IMG/VR virus record: IMGVR_UViG_3300035670_000322
Location: 1-49,340 of that record
Reading direction: 5' to 3' (one strand)
Source: a virus
DNA length: 49,340 nt
The notes under the pieces are model-generated. The model was not told where the DNA came from. It did not search any database and saw nothing but the letters and a program-made list of their open reading frames with translations. Below, piece after piece: positions 6,485-14,174 of this stretch. Every line of letters begins with the position of its first letter. Within the stretch, counting starts at the first letter, position 1. The position numbers and the translations under genes are program-made.

Positions 6485-7185
6485 AATTTGATTAGTTTTA
6501 ATTCTCCTTCTAATGTTTCGATGATTGCTGTATTGCTTTCGACCCAATCGCCGCAATTTAAATAATGTATGCCATTTAAAGTTTTATCAGCAGGTTTATG
6601 AATGTGACCTGTAATGACGCCATCAAACTCATATTTTTTACAATAATCAGATACTAACACTTCGTAATTATTAATGTACTTAACTGCTTCTTTAGCTTTT
6701 TGCTTTAAAAAATTACTGAAACTGAATTTAAATACTCTAAATAACTTATTTAAACCCAAACTGATTTCATAAATAAGTGCGCCGATATATTGTATATATT
6801 TGAATTTAGTAACGACTCCATCAAATTGATCGCCGTGAATAATTAAATAGTTCTTGTCTTTTAATGTAGTGTAAAAATTTTCTCGACAAATCACTATGTT
6901 ATCGCCAAGATGAAGACCGTCATAATGTTCTAGAAAGTCGTCATGGTTGCCATATAGATAATAAACTTCTGTACCTTTTCTACTTAATCTTAATATCTTT
7001 TGTATTATTAGATTGTAGTTATTGTGCCATCTGAAATTCGATTTTAATAACCAACCATCTATAAAATCGCCTACAATATACAAATATTCACATTCGATTT
7101 CTGATAAAAATTTAGCTAGTTTTTCATGATTGCAATATTCACTGCCAAGATGACAATCACTAATAAAAAGTGCGCGAACTTTCAT
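6481..7185 (-). CDS. Calcineurin-like phosphoesterase, LpxH-like (234 aa)
   Basis: A complete metallophosphoesterase active site is visible: D10 and H12 (ISDCHLG), D40 (VGDFIDG), N80-H81 (GNHDD), H117 (IHGDQ) and H194/H196 (GHIH). The order and spacing fit the UDP-2,3-diacylglucosamine pyrophosphatase (LpxH/YbbF) group, which releases lipid X in lipid A synthesis. The length also fits. Substrate identity is not proven: related phosphoesterases act on other diphosphates. It is first in a two-gene minus-strand operon, with a glycosyltransferase translationally coupled behind it, and diverges from the api92-like gene. Confidence 0.82.
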   Translation of the reverse strand: MKVRALFISDCHLGSEYCNHEKLAKFLSEIECEYLYIVGDFIDGWLLKSNFRWHNNYNLIIQKILRLSRKGTEVYYLYGNHDDFLEHYDGLHLGDNIVICRENFYTTLKDKNYLIIHGDQFDGVVTKFKYIQYIGALIYEISLGLNKLFRVFKFSFSNFLKQKAKEAVKYINNYEVLVSDYCKKYEFDGVITGHIHKPADKTLNGIHYLNCGDWVESNTAIIETLEGELKLIKL

Positions 7186-7238
7186 CTATAGTAATTACAC
7201 TTTGATTGTGTATGGCACAGAATCGTAACACTGAACGC

Positions 7239-7267
7239 TTGACAACAGCATCTATCTGTGCGATGCT
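7239..7267 (+). promoter_or_regulatory. Weak candidate promoter for the api92-like gene
   Basis: A perfect TTGACA box at 7239-7244 with a 17-nt spacer to GATGCT at 7262-7267, a poor -10. It sits in the 135-bp divergent gap between the phosphoesterase and the gene starting at 7321. Confidence 0.3.
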
Positions 7268-7320
7268 TACCAAGATGCAACTGCTACAGCATCAAAAACA
7301 ATCAACTTGATATAAAATTT

Positions 7321-7869
7321 ATGCCTAATTATTGTTTTAATAACCTAGATATATCTGGAACTAAATCTGATATTCTTTCTTTTATAGAACAGAATAAACA
7401 AGGTGAACAATATCTCGATTTTAATGGTTCGGTTCCAATGCCTGAAGAGTTAGTTGGAACAAGAGCGCCAAATCTCGATATTAATTCTGAAAAAAGCAAA
7501 GAACTGATTGCTAAATATGGTTCTTGCGATTGGTATGATTGGTCTATTGTGAATTGGGGCACCAAATGGAACGCCACTTGTATTGAAGATTGGTATGTCG
7601 CTGAAGATGGAACTACTGCACAAATCGATTTTGATACTGCATGGGGCCAGCCAACTGAATGGCTAATAAAAGCTAGCAAGAAATATCCAAATATTGAGTT
7701 TGGTTTGGAGTTTTACGAAGAGGGTAATTGTTTTATTGGATATTATAAAATCATAAATGGTCAATTCTTGGTTAAGAATGAACCTGCTTGGGATAGCGAA
7801 GAAGGTATTAATATGCGTAAAGATTATGGTATTTATGACGACGAACAGCTAGAAGATCAAGAAAATTAA
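7321..7869 (+). CDS. api92-like / DUF1281-type ferredoxin-like protein (182 aa)
   Basis: The N-terminus MPNYCFNNLDISG is the hallmark of the api92 family found in phages and genomic islands; it fixes the start at 7321 rather than at an upstream GTG. Family features seen are the WYDWSIVNWGTKWNA segment and the acidic FDTAWGQPTEWLIKASKKYP segment. The fold is thought to be ferredoxin-like with unknown biochemical role. It heads a new plus-strand run after the divergent gap. Confidence 0.75.
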   Translation: MPNYCFNNLDISGTKSDILSFIEQNKQGEQYLDFNGSVPMPEELVGTRAPNLDINSEKSKELIAKYGSCDWYDWSIVNWGTKWNATCIEDWYVAEDGTTAQIDFDTAWGQPTEWLIKASKKYPNIEFGLEFYEEGNCFIGYYKIINGQFLVKNEPAWDSEEGINMRKDYGIYDDEQLEDQEN

Positions 7870-7881
7870 TATTTATATAAA

Positions 7882-8166
7882 ATGCTACATCCATATCATC
7901 ATTATATCATGCAAATTGATAGTCAATTTGACACGATGATTTTGAGTTTACTTTATAAAGAAATAGATGATTCTAAATCTGTTCTTAAATATTTAGAAGA
8001 TCAAATTAATAATTGCAAATCAGAAGAGTTTAAAAAAGTTCATATGCAGGCTTATGAACGTCAAAAAGTAAATGTCATTATAGCTGAATCTAAATTAGAA
8101 ACATGGAATAATAAAAAAGTAGTAAAAGTTAATAAAGAAAAAATAGAAGAATTGTTTAATATATAA
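7882..8166 (+). CDS. Helical hypothetical protein (94 aa)
   Basis: After a His- and Tyr-rich start the protein is a continuous charged helix (SKSVLKYLEDQINNCKSEEF) likely to form a coiled coil. Twelve nt separate it from the api92-like gene. No family recognised. Confidence 0.5.
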   Translation: MLHPYHHYIMQIDSQFDTMILSLLYKEIDDSKSVLKYLEDQINNCKSEEFKKVHMQAYERQKVNVIIAESKLETWNNKKVVKVNKEKIEELFNI

Positions 8167-8178
8167 AGTATATATATT

Positions 8179-8514
8179 ATGTACGACTTATTCTATCTTA
8201 TTAATCATGTAGTTCCAGCCGTTACAATAGCTTATATAGCTTATGTTTGGATACAAACTAATGCTGTATATGAATACCTACTAAAGTGGAAGCCTTTCTC
8301 TTATCTTCCATTCATTAAAGCTTATAGACAATATACTGAAACGGTTAATATAGATTTCAATGTATGGCTTAAAACAAATAATAATTTTGTCGCCAAACTA
8401 CTTAGCTGCCCATTCTGCTTTATCTTCTGGGCATCTTTATTAACTGGTTTGATTGGCGGCTACAGTGTTTTTCTACTAGCTTTTGGTAGTTATGTGCTAT
8501 ACAAGAAACTATGA
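8179..8514 (+). CDS. Integral membrane protein, DUF1360-like (111 aa)
   Basis: An N-terminal transmembrane segment (HVVPAVTIAYIAYVWIQ) and a C-terminal pair around LLSCPFCFIFWASLLTGLIG. The SCPFCxxFW signature is typical of small membrane proteins of the DUF1360 type. It probably sits in the host inner membrane; the function is unknown. The stop overlaps the next start (ATGA). Confidence 0.6.
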   Translation: MYDLFYLINHVVPAVTIAYIAYVWIQTNAVYEYLLKWKPFSYLPFIKAYRQYTETVNIDFNVWLKTNNNFVAKLLSCPFCFIFWASLLTGLIGGYSVFLLAFGSYVLYKKL

Positions 8515-8756
8515 ATAAACCCATAGTGCTTGCTAAAAAGCAGATACTCAAAATCATATTTGATAATAAAGATAGATTTGTACACATTGGTCCTGAAATT
8601 TCAGATCTAATTAATACCCCAGCAATGCATTGCATGGGTTGTTATAACAAAACTCTATATGCCAAGCTAGATATTATATTACATAAATATAATACAGATA
8701 TATTTTCTATACTAGAACAAATGCTTGGTAATAAAATAGAGTTATATCCTTATTAA
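8511..8756 (+). CDS. Hypothetical protein (81 aa)
   Basis: Starts inside the stop of the membrane protein gene. A possible metal site lies in the middle (PAMHCMGCYNK, with CxxC and a nearby His). The rest is helical. No family recognised. The coupling suggests it works with the membrane protein. Confidence 0.5.
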   Translation: MNKPIVLAKKQILKIIFDNKDRFVHIGPEISDLINTPAMHCMGCYNKTLYAKLDIILHKYNTDIFSILEQMLGNKIELYPY

Positions 8757-9192
8757 TGCTTGTAAAATTGTTAATAAGTCGGGCGCAAAGTGTTTGTTAT
8801 TCATGTTTTGTATAGCTTTTATGTGCTAATTATGTTCTAACTTGTACCAAATAAGATAAATTATGTCTATTTTGTTCTACGTAGAACGTTATGCTAGATG
8901 ATATATATTATATAGGTATATATGGTAAATATAGTACCAAATATGTATCAAATAAGATGATGTATTTATATGCTAATTTATACCCCCAAAATAGCTAACT
9001 AAAAACCCCCAAATACATCAAAAACCCCTTGTTTTTGTATGTTTTTGATCTATTTTCCAAATATGTCTTTATTGATCTATCTTATAGGTTAAATATATAC
9101 TATATAATAGTATAATATATATAGATAATAAGATAGGAAATATAGGTATATAGATAGAATACGTATCTGCGAGCCTCTGCTTTATAAATAAG
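8757..9192 (+). other. 436-bp AT-rich non-coding region with short repeats
   Basis: No credible gene. It contains repeated short strings: ACCAAATAAGATAA and ATCAAATAAGATGATG, two ACCCCCAAA tracts near 8982 and 9005, and a hairpin CAAAAAC/GTTTTTG around a CCCTT loop near 9019-9037. Alternating TATA stretches fill the end. The combination of AT-richness, reiterated short words and strand-biased C tracts could mark a regulatory or replication-origin region, but no iteron array is clear. Confidence 0.35.
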
Positions 9193-9462
9193 ATGTTAAA
9201 TAATAAACTAAATTCTAATTTTAATTACATCATACATAAATATGGTGTATTGTTACATTTTTTTATATTTTTGTATATATTGTATAGTGCTAATATACAT
9301 CCAAATACCTTTATTTATTGGGCTTTTTTAATAAATTTGGTGTTGATATCTTATTTTAATTATGTGAATGGTGTGGCGCTTGGTATCAAGCAAACTTTGC
9401 TTGCTACTGCCGAAATGCAGCTAGAAAAAGAAGATATGGATGATATAAATAGAAATAATTGA
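9193..9462 (+). CDS. Small membrane protein (89 aa)
   Basis: Two transmembrane segments: about residues 17-35 (YGVLLHFFIFLYILYSANI) and 41-60 (FIYWAFLINLVLISYFNYV). They are followed by a soluble acidic tail of about 25 residues. A hairpin-in-membrane topology is likely, with the tail free to contact a partner. Not recognised as a holin by sequence alone, although the size and topology would allow it. Confidence 0.55.
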   Translation: MLNNKLNSNFNYIIHKYGVLLHFFIFLYILYSANIHPNTFIYWAFLINLVLISYFNYVNGVALGIKQTLLATAEMQLEKEDMDDINRNN

Positions 9463-9507
9463 TTTTGTTTGTTTTTGTTTGGTTTTAAATGTTTTTGATT
9501 TGTTTTG

Positions 9508-9536
9508 TTGACATTAGAAGTATTTTGTATTATTGT
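9508..9536 (+). promoter_or_regulatory. Sigma-70-type promoter
   Basis: A perfect TTGACA box at 9508-9513, a 17-nt spacer, and TATTGT at 9531-9536. The gene it serves starts at 9565, so the leader here is about 20 nt, unlike the leaderless promoters elsewhere. Confidence 0.55.
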
Positions 9537-9564
9537 ATATATATACTATATATAAGATATATAT

Positions 9565-9888
9565 ATGAAAAAACTAAATAAAGAATTTGAAAGCGCCGGG
9601 TTCAAATATAAGCAAATACATAGAGAAGATATGTATGCTATATATGAAAGATGTTATAGTAATAATATAAATAAGAAACATTATGAGGCTATACGAATAC
9701 AATCTCATAATGGAATAATAATAGCTGGCAATAAAATAGCGCCGAGTGAATTTTATCCATCTAATAATAGTTGGGGGCTGCACGGTTACACTTGTCTAAC
9801 TAAACAAGATGCATATAAAAGATTAGATAGAATGATGAGTGAGGCCGCCGCAAATAAAGACAAAGCTGAACGAAAAAAGGCTAAATAA
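9565..9888 (+). CDS. Hypothetical protein (107 aa)
   Basis: Mixed alpha/beta; contains YAIYERCYSNNINKKHYEAI followed by a tryptophan-glycine turn (SWGLHGYTC) and a basic C-terminal helix (AAANKDKAERKKAK). The layout (beta-sheet, then helix, then lysine tail) is frequent in small phage proteins of unknown role. It has its own promoter 29 nt upstream. Confidence 0.55.
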   Translation: MKKLNKEFESAGFKYKQIHREDMYAIYERCYSNNINKKHYEAIRIQSHNGIIIAGNKIAPSEFYPSNNSWGLHGYTCLTKQDAYKRLDRMMSEAAANKDKAERKKAK

Positions 9889-9912
9889 CTACTTTTAAAT
9901 ATACAAATATAT

Positions 9913-10047
9913 ATGGAATCATTATATCATATGGGCATTTTTACTTTTCTACTATTGATTGGTTTAATGCTCGCGCCAGTTGGAATTGGTTTATTTATTA
10001 TTGGATATGCTTTTTATTATTTATTCACATCTACTACTACAAAATAG
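9913..10047 (+). CDS. Tiny membrane protein (44 aa)
   Basis: Most of the peptide is hydrophobic (FTFLLLIGLMLAPVGIGLF), enough for one long or two short membrane spans, with a Thr-rich tail. It is one of several very short membrane peptides in this window. AT-rich codon use matches the neighbours. Confidence 0.45.
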   Translation: MESLYHMGIFTFLLLIGLMLAPVGIGLFIIGYAFYYLFTSTTTK

Positions 10048-10199
10048 TGAATGGTTAATGATTAAATAACAAATAAGAACATATAATAGCTAGAATATAA
10101 TATACCATATATATAATATAAAACATATATATTGGTATTTTTTGTATTTAATATAAATAAAAATAGAATAGAAAATAATATAGCCACCAGGTCGGGCGC

Positions 10200-10228
10200 T
10201 TGACATGATGGCTGAATGGTGTTAGCAT
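10200..10228 (+). promoter_or_regulatory. Sigma-70-type promoter upstream of a tiny membrane gene
   Basis: TTGACA at 10200-10205, a 17-nt spacer, and TAGCAT at 10223-10228. The next ATG with an open frame is at 10265. The surrounding 10,048-10,264 stretch is otherwise AT-rich and carries no gene I can support. Confidence 0.5.
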
Positions 10229-10264
10229 ATGCGGAATAAATAGAATAAACACTATATATAATAC

Positions 10265-10333
10265 ATGTATTTAATATTGATAATGAGTATTGCATTTTTG
10301 TTAGTAATACATCAAAATAATGTTGACAAATAG
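10265..10333 (+). CDS. Tiny single-span membrane peptide (22 aa)
   Basis: The peptide MYLILIMSIAFLLVIHQNNV plus DK is one hydrophobic span with a short polar end. It follows a good promoter. The promoter of the next gene is embedded in its last codons. Short length keeps confidence low, but similar peptides occur at 13,248, 13,317 and 14,556. Confidence 0.35.
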   Translation: MYLILIMSIAFLLVIHQNNVDK

Positions 10334-10351
10334 TCAAATATCCTATATAGT
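10323..10351 (+). promoter_or_regulatory. Sigma-70-type promoter, near-leaderless
   Basis: TTGACA at 10323-10328, a 17-nt spacer, and TATAGT at 10346-10351, both close to consensus. The ATG at 10365 is 13 nt after the -10 box. Confidence 0.65.
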
Positions 10352-10364
10352 ATGCGCGTCAAAT

Positions 10365-10586
10365 ATGACACTATCTGAAACACTAAATAGGACAGCAGGC
10401 CGTTTTACAACGCTTGTGGTGAATAAGGGCAAGACAAATAGCACATATTGTGCGAGAATCATGAATGCAACAAATAAGAGTGTTCGCTTTTATGATGTCA
10501 ATGCTGAAGCAAATAGAACAGTAAATACAAATAATATTGTATTTGCTCGCTCAGGGCGAATTCAATATCGTAAGCCACGTAGTTAA
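10365..10586 (+). CDS. Hypothetical protein, small beta-barrel-like (73 aa)
   Basis: Reads MTLSETLNRTAGRFTTLVVN and continues as short beta-strands ending in a basic RIQYRKPRS tail. An in-frame ATG at 10320 would place the promoter inside the gene, so the start at 10365 is preferred. The strand-rich, basic composition suggests nucleic-acid binding, but no family is recognised. A strong terminator follows. Confidence 0.6.
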   Translation: MTLSETLNRTAGRFTTLVVNKGKTNSTYCARIMNATNKSVRFYDVNAEANRTVNTNNIVFARSGRIQYRKPRS

Positions 10587-10618
10587 ATAAGTAAAGGCTA
10601 AATAGCCAAATAAAGCAG

Positions 10619-10656
10619 CCCATCAGGTTTAAAACCTGGTGGGTTTTTTCTTTTAT
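10619..10656 (+). terminator. Strong intrinsic terminator
   Basis: An 11-bp stem (CCCATCAGGTT with AACCTGGTGGG) followed by TTTTTTCTTTT. It ends the plus-strand accessory run just before the repeat-rich island. Confidence 0.8.
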
Positions 10657-11019
10657 AGCTGAATGATTTTTTCCTAAATAACTGATCTATATATAGGCAA
10701 ATAACATATATACAAATATAACTATATAAGCTATATATAAATAATCAAATAAGTATTAAATAAATATAAATATAATGTTTCTATATATTAAAAAGTAGTT
10801 TGGCTTATAATGTCACTTTATCGATAAAAACCAAAAACCGCTTCTGTAACCCCTTGATTATCAAGGACTTACGATGGGGCCCCACCTTTTGTAAGTCCTT
10901 GAATATCAACGACTTACGCAAGGAGGGGCCCCAACGTAACTCGTTGGAAGACAACGACTTACGTTGGATTTTCCCAGGAGCATCTCCAGGTTGTCAAGCG
11001 CAAAAGACGTGCCAACTGC
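10657..11019. other. Non-coding junction: AT-rich tract followed by first repeat module
   Basis: 10,657-10,800 is a TATA-rich tract with many AAATAA words and no gene. From about 10,840 the composition changes abruptly to GC-rich repeat DNA holding the first GGGGCCCC palindrome and a second GTAAGTC/GACTTAC half-copy on its left. This is the left edge of the island. Confidence 0.5.
10876..10932. repeat. 57-bp GGGGCCCC palindrome, copy 1
   Basis: Imperfect palindrome: GGGGCCCC ends, inner CCTT/AAGG, GTAAGTC/GACTTAC arms and a TTGAAT/ATCAA core. A related partial unit lies at about 10,850-10,875, and a third GACTTACGTTGG piece follows to the right. Confidence 0.85.
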
Positions 11020-11048
11020 AAAAAAAAATCCTCCCTTGCGGGAGGATT
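11020..11048 (-). terminator. Intrinsic terminator of the DUF932 gene
   Basis: A perfect 9-bp stem (11027-11035 with 11040-11048) and TTGC loop, followed on the minus strand by a run of T. It lies 14 nt past the stop of the minus-strand gene. Confidence 0.85.
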
Positions 11049-11062
11049 CTTGCTTGACTGGT

Positions 11063-12091
11063 TCAGTTCGCGGTCACTGCTTCCATCGCGCTGATGAGGT
11101 TGCGACCGTTGGTCACCAGATTGGTGAACCGTTCCCGATTGAACGTCACTTCCTTGTCCACATCGAAGATCTGGCCGAAGAAGTCCTGCTTGCGCTTGGC
11201 CGCTGCGCCAAAGTCGCTGGAGATGGTCTGCTTCATTCGGAAGCCCGGTTGATCTTGACCGCCGCTCGATTCGTGCGAATAGAAGTCAGTCACCGCGCTG
11301 AACGCATCGAGAAGAGTCTCTCCGCGATTTCCAGCACCCCGAGTGAACAACTCGGTCAAACGTCCGACAGTGTTGAACGAACGAGTGGAGAGACCGTTGG
11401 TCTCCTCCGCGATCCAGCCAGCGAAGAGAGGACGAGCCTGATCCAGCTTGACTGGAATCTCATTCGCGATCTTCAGCGCCTGCTGGAACTGGGCGGTGAC
11501 ACCGATGAACTGGTCGATGGCCTTCTCCATGTTCTCGATCTTAGGCACCAGATTCTTCGAGTGCCGCAGCTTGAAACGGAACTCGCCGGACCTGTCGCCC
11601 ATCGCCATCGCGAACGTGTTCGAGCAGACGACGCAGGTGCTGCTGTTCACGCCGTACAGATTCGTGCTCTGGTCGATACTGTCGAGCAGGGAGAACCGAT
11701 TCTTGAACACGCGATCTCCAACCTTGAACGTGTCGAGATCGGTTTGCAGTTTGACGGTGACAAACCGGCGGCAACGGTCGAAAACCGTTCCAGCGGACTC
11801 GATCACTGCACCAGTTCCGCCGACAGCGTTCTGCACGATCTCCCAGAAACGCTCATTCGTCACGGCGCTGTAAGTTTCAGGAACAGGCTTGCCGACAGGC
11901 TTGCCGTCGTCGGTGCAGCGGAAGTAGCTCCATCCCTGCAACTCTTCTTGGTTCTCGGTGAACAGAGGCTTACGCTCGATGTCGAACGGGAACGCATCCG
12001 CGAAGTTAATCACGGGAACGATCTTAGTCATCCCGTGCCAAGCCATCTCAAGTCCGGCCTGAATGTCTCGATTTTCAAGGTTTGCTGGCAT
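11063..12091 (-). CDS. DUF932 family phage/plasmid-like protein (342 aa)
   Basis: Length and pattern fit the DUF932 family (phage/plasmid-like TIGR03299 type): an N-terminal AWHGMTKIVPV segment, a central NSSTCVVCSNTFAMAMGD segment and a long helical C-terminal half. The family is common in plasmids and phages; its biochemical role is unknown. A ribosome site (AAAGGAAAA) precedes the ATG. The gene is much GC-richer than the phage core, with codons ending in G or C, so it was probably acquired. A terminator follows it. Confidence 0.8.
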   Translation of the reverse strand: MPANLENRDIQAGLEMAWHGMTKIVPVINFADAFPFDIERKPLFTENQEELQGWSYFRCTDDGKPVGKPVPETYSAVTNERFWEIVQNAVGGTGAVIESAGTVFDRCRRFVTVKLQTDLDTFKVGDRVFKNRFSLLDSIDQSTNLYGVNSSTCVVCSNTFAMAMGDRSGEFRFKLRHSKNLVPKIENMEKAIDQFIGVTAQFQQALKIANEIPVKLDQARPLFAGWIAEETNGLSTRSFNTVGRLTELFTRGAGNRGETLLDAFSAVTDFYSHESSGGQDQPGFRMKQTISSDFGAAAKRKQDFFGQIFDVDKEVTFNRERFTNLVTNGRNLISAMEAVTAN

Positions 12092-12315
12092 ACTGTGTTT
12101 TCCTTTTGGTTAGTTGTTGAATCGAACTGCGGAGACAGTGTGAGTGATTTCCTGTCCGGCTTCAACAATTTTTCTCAGATATTTTCGGTCCACCTGGCAA
12201 AATCCTGGTCAAGAAATCAATTTTCATGCCAACTATGATTTGGCATTCCTATTGCTGGGAGCAGAAACCGTGCCAACCACCTGGAGAATACCCAAAAAAA
12301 TCTCTTGATTTTTTT

Positions 12316-12372
12316 GGGGCCCCACCTTTTGTAAGTCCCTCAGTATCAAGGACTTACGCAAAGAGGGGCCCC
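12316..12372. repeat. 57-bp GGGGCCCC palindrome, copy 2
   Basis: Core variant CTCAGTATCAAGG. It sits in the 438-bp gene-free gap 12,092-12,529 between the DUF932 and SprT-like genes, and is preceded by a TTGGCA/TGCCAA inverted-repeat module and followed by an extra GTCGTTG/CAACGAC hairpin. Confidence 0.85.
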
Positions 12373-12529
12373 AACGCAAGTCGTTGAAAGACAACGACTT
12401 ACGTTGGTTTCTCTCTGAAGAAACTCCAGGTTGTCAACAACAAGTTTCGTGCCAAGTGGCTCAAAAAAAAGTTGTTCAGACGAGAAAAATCCCTTGTGCC
12501 TTGCAGTACAAGGTGATACTTTGATTGCA

Positions 12530-13030
12530 ATGAATGTGACTGAATTACAGAACGCTTGCATAGTTAAAATACAAAACGCATATTCAATTTGCGAATCTAT
12601 TTATTCAACTAAGTTTACATTTCCTACAGTAGAATTTAATTTGCGCGGTCGTCGAGCTGGTGTTGCATATTATCATTACAATCTAATTCGATTAAACAAT
12701 GTTCTTTTGATTGAAAACAAAGAAGCATTTATTAACGATACTCCGGGCCACGAAGCTGCCCATCTGATTGCGCGACAAGTTTATGGTATGTTCATTTCTT
12801 CACATGGTGCCGAATGGAAGAAAGTTATGCAAGTTATCGGCCAACCGGCAATTCGTTGTCACGATTTTGAAGTAAAAACAAATCATATTTATTCTTGCAA
12901 GTGCGATAAGAAGATTTATCTTTCTACCACCAAGCACAATGCAATTCAATCTGGCAGAAGAAATTACTTTTGCAAAATTTGTAAACAATATATTACTTGG
13001 GATAATTTAAACCAACCAGTTTTTGCCTGA
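12530..13030 (+). CDS. SprT-like zinc metalloprotease (166 aa)
   Basis: The HExxH motif is present as GHEAAHLIARQVYG (H74, E75, H78), and the third ligand region as SHGAEWKKVM (H92), both typical of SprT/Spartan domains. A C-terminal zinc ribbon follows (CKCDKK, then CKICKQY). Such proteins cleave DNA-bound proteins in eukaryotes; in phages the role is unknown. The start at 12530 is chosen because a GATACT -10-like box ends 9 nt before it, matching the leaderless spacing seen elsewhere. A longer TTG-initiated form would run back into repeat DNA. Confidence 0.78.
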   Translation: MNVTELQNACIVKIQNAYSICESIYSTKFTFPTVEFNLRGRRAGVAYYHYNLIRLNNVLLIENKEAFINDTPGHEAAHLIARQVYGMFISSHGAEWKKVMQVIGQPAIRCHDFEVKTNHIYSCKCDKKIYLSTTKHNAIQSGRRNYFCKICKQYITWDNLNQPVFA

Positions 13031-13053
13031 TAAACAACCAACCAAACAAAAAA

Positions 13054-13245
13054 ATGCAGACTAAAATTAAGTACTATGTTCAGCATATCTATGGTGTTCC
13101 CCGCGAAAAGTTCATCGACAAGGCGCAGGAAGCCATATTTATTCAGTTGACTGGGCGCAAGACTCTTGATAGCGTGTCCCGTGAACTCATTCGTGATCTG
13201 AGTGGACGCGCAGTTGAGTTTGAACAAGTTCTACCTCCAGCCTGA
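13054..13245 (+). CDS. Small hypothetical protein (63 aa)
   Basis: Helical, with alternating charges (REKFIDKAQEAIFIQLTGRK). Third codon positions are richer in G and C than in the flanking AT-rich genes. No family recognised. The next tiny gene starts two bases after its stop. Confidence 0.5.
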   Translation: MQTKIKYYVQHIYGVPREKFIDKAQEAIFIQLTGRKTLDSVSRELIRDLSGRAVEFEQVLPPA

Positions 13246-13247
13246 TT

Positions 13248-13313
13248 ATGTATCTATTATTTGTTATTATTTGCGCATTATTAATTGCAATCTATCAACA
13301 AAAAAATGATTAG
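13248..13313 (+). CDS. Tiny single-span membrane peptide (21 aa)
   Basis: The hydrophobic run MYLLFVIICALLIAIYQQK covers nearly the whole peptide. It lies two nt after one gene and three nt before the next, which is the packing expected of a real gene. Function unknown. Confidence 0.4.
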   Translation: MYLLFVIICALLIAIYQQKND

Positions 13314-13316
13314 ATA

Positions 13317-13388
13317 ATGTTATTGCTTTGTTTATTAATTTGTATTGGTATTTATTTTTTCTACAAGGGATTTACATACAATGAGTGA
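13317..13388 (+). CDS. Tiny single-span membrane peptide (23 aa)
   Basis: MLLLCLLICIGIYFFYKGF followed by TYNE: one hydrophobic span with a short polar tail. The last bases overlap the start of the lysine-rich gene at 13381. Second of two adjacent membrane peptides. Confidence 0.4.
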   Translation: MLLLCLLICIGIYFFYKGFTYNE

Positions 13389-13764
13389 TAGTCAATTTAA
13401 ATCGCGTATCACAAACAGATATGATATTAGTATGGATGGTATTTATTCTTTAGACCTTCCAGATGGCACATATAAAATGATTGACGACGCTTTTAAGAAA
13501 TGGGAGATTCGTCGAGGCTTCATCACAGAAGATCAGCAAAAGCTGGGGCTTCGTGGTCGAGCATATCACTACGGCGAGTTTGCCAAGAAGAAAAAGCAAG
13601 CAGAAAAAGAAGTAACCGTCAAGAAGATTAAGAAACAAAAACCATGCAAAAAATCCGTTTCCGCTACCAAGAAGAAGACAACCACCAAGTCGAAGTTGAA
13701 GAAGGTGGCAAGTGGAAAAAAGACAAAAAAGTTGGCTCGCTCCACCTCACGCAAGTCACGCTGA
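13381..13764 (+). CDS. Lysine-rich histone-H1-like-tail protein (127 aa)
   Basis: A globular first half (residues 1-65) is followed by a strongly basic tail of about 60 residues with repeated KKK and TTK words (SATKKKTTTKSKLKKVASGK), like histone H1 or bacterial H1-like DNA-binding tails. It probably binds DNA or RNA by charge. The start at 13381 avoids the membrane-peptide region that a longer frame would include. Its last 121 nt overlap the next gene in another frame. Confidence 0.55.
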   Translation: MSDSQFKSRITNRYDISMDGIYSLDLPDGTYKMIDDAFKKWEIRRGFITEDQQKLGLRGRAYHYGEFAKKKKQAEKEVTVKKIKKQKPCKKSVSATKKKTTTKSKLKKVASGKKTKKLARSTSRKSR

Positions 13765-13922
13765 AAAACGGATACGTTGTCGGCTGGACTGTCAAGTCTC
13801 CCGTGGGATTTTATGGGGGCGTTTTAGAGTACGATTCCAATAAAAAATCCTTTACAAGGCGCGGCGTTCCTGTAGATTCAGTCTCAGCGTTGACGGTACA
13901 AGGTAAAAAATTATTTGTATGA
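13644..13922 (+). CDS. Hypothetical protein overlapping the lysine-rich gene (92 aa)
   Basis: Starts at ATG 13644 inside the lysine-rich gene, in a different frame, and continues as a beta-rich protein (KNGYVVGWTVKSPVGFYGG) well beyond its end. The downstream half is clearly protein-like and its stop overlaps the next start (ATGA). The long out-of-frame overlap is unusual. The true start could lie further inside. Confidence 0.55.
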   Translation: MQKIRFRYQEEDNHQVEVEEGGKWKKDKKVGSLHLTQVTLKNGYVVGWTVKSPVGFYGGVLEYDSNKKSFTRRGVPVDSVSALTVQGKKLFV

Positions 13923-14173
13923 AACGAAAAACCATTCCAGTTGAGGAAATCAGAGAACAAGCGAATCGAATCTTCTTGAACAGCAAGAATGACTATGCGG
14001 ATCAGCGAAAAGCTCTACAGTATTTCGTGGCAGATCTTCTCATGCAGACGGGTAATTACAAAGGATTTGGATATTTGTCCAAGTCTGATGTAGATCCGGG
14101 CTTGACGTTCGGTGTGGATCGGGATACCGTTCCTCATTCGTTTCCTGACGAGTCGCGCATCTTCTTCTACTAA
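13919..14173 (+). CDS. Hypothetical protein (84 aa)
   Basis: A helical N-terminal half (VEEIREQANRIFLNSKNDYA) and a less regular C-terminus. The start overlaps the preceding stop by 4 nt, so the two are translationally coupled. GC-richer than the next genes. No family recognised. Confidence 0.55.
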   Translation: MKRKTIPVEEIREQANRIFLNSKNDYADQRKALQYFVADLLMQTGNYKGFGYLSKSDVDPGLTFGVDRDTVPHSFPDESRIFFY

Positions 14174-14174
14174 T

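Noticed and set aside
10964-12238. Long plus-strand open frame (424 codons) across the DUF932 gene
   Set aside because: It is antisense to the recognised DUF932 gene, which has a ribosome site and terminator; the plus-strand product has no protein-like pattern.
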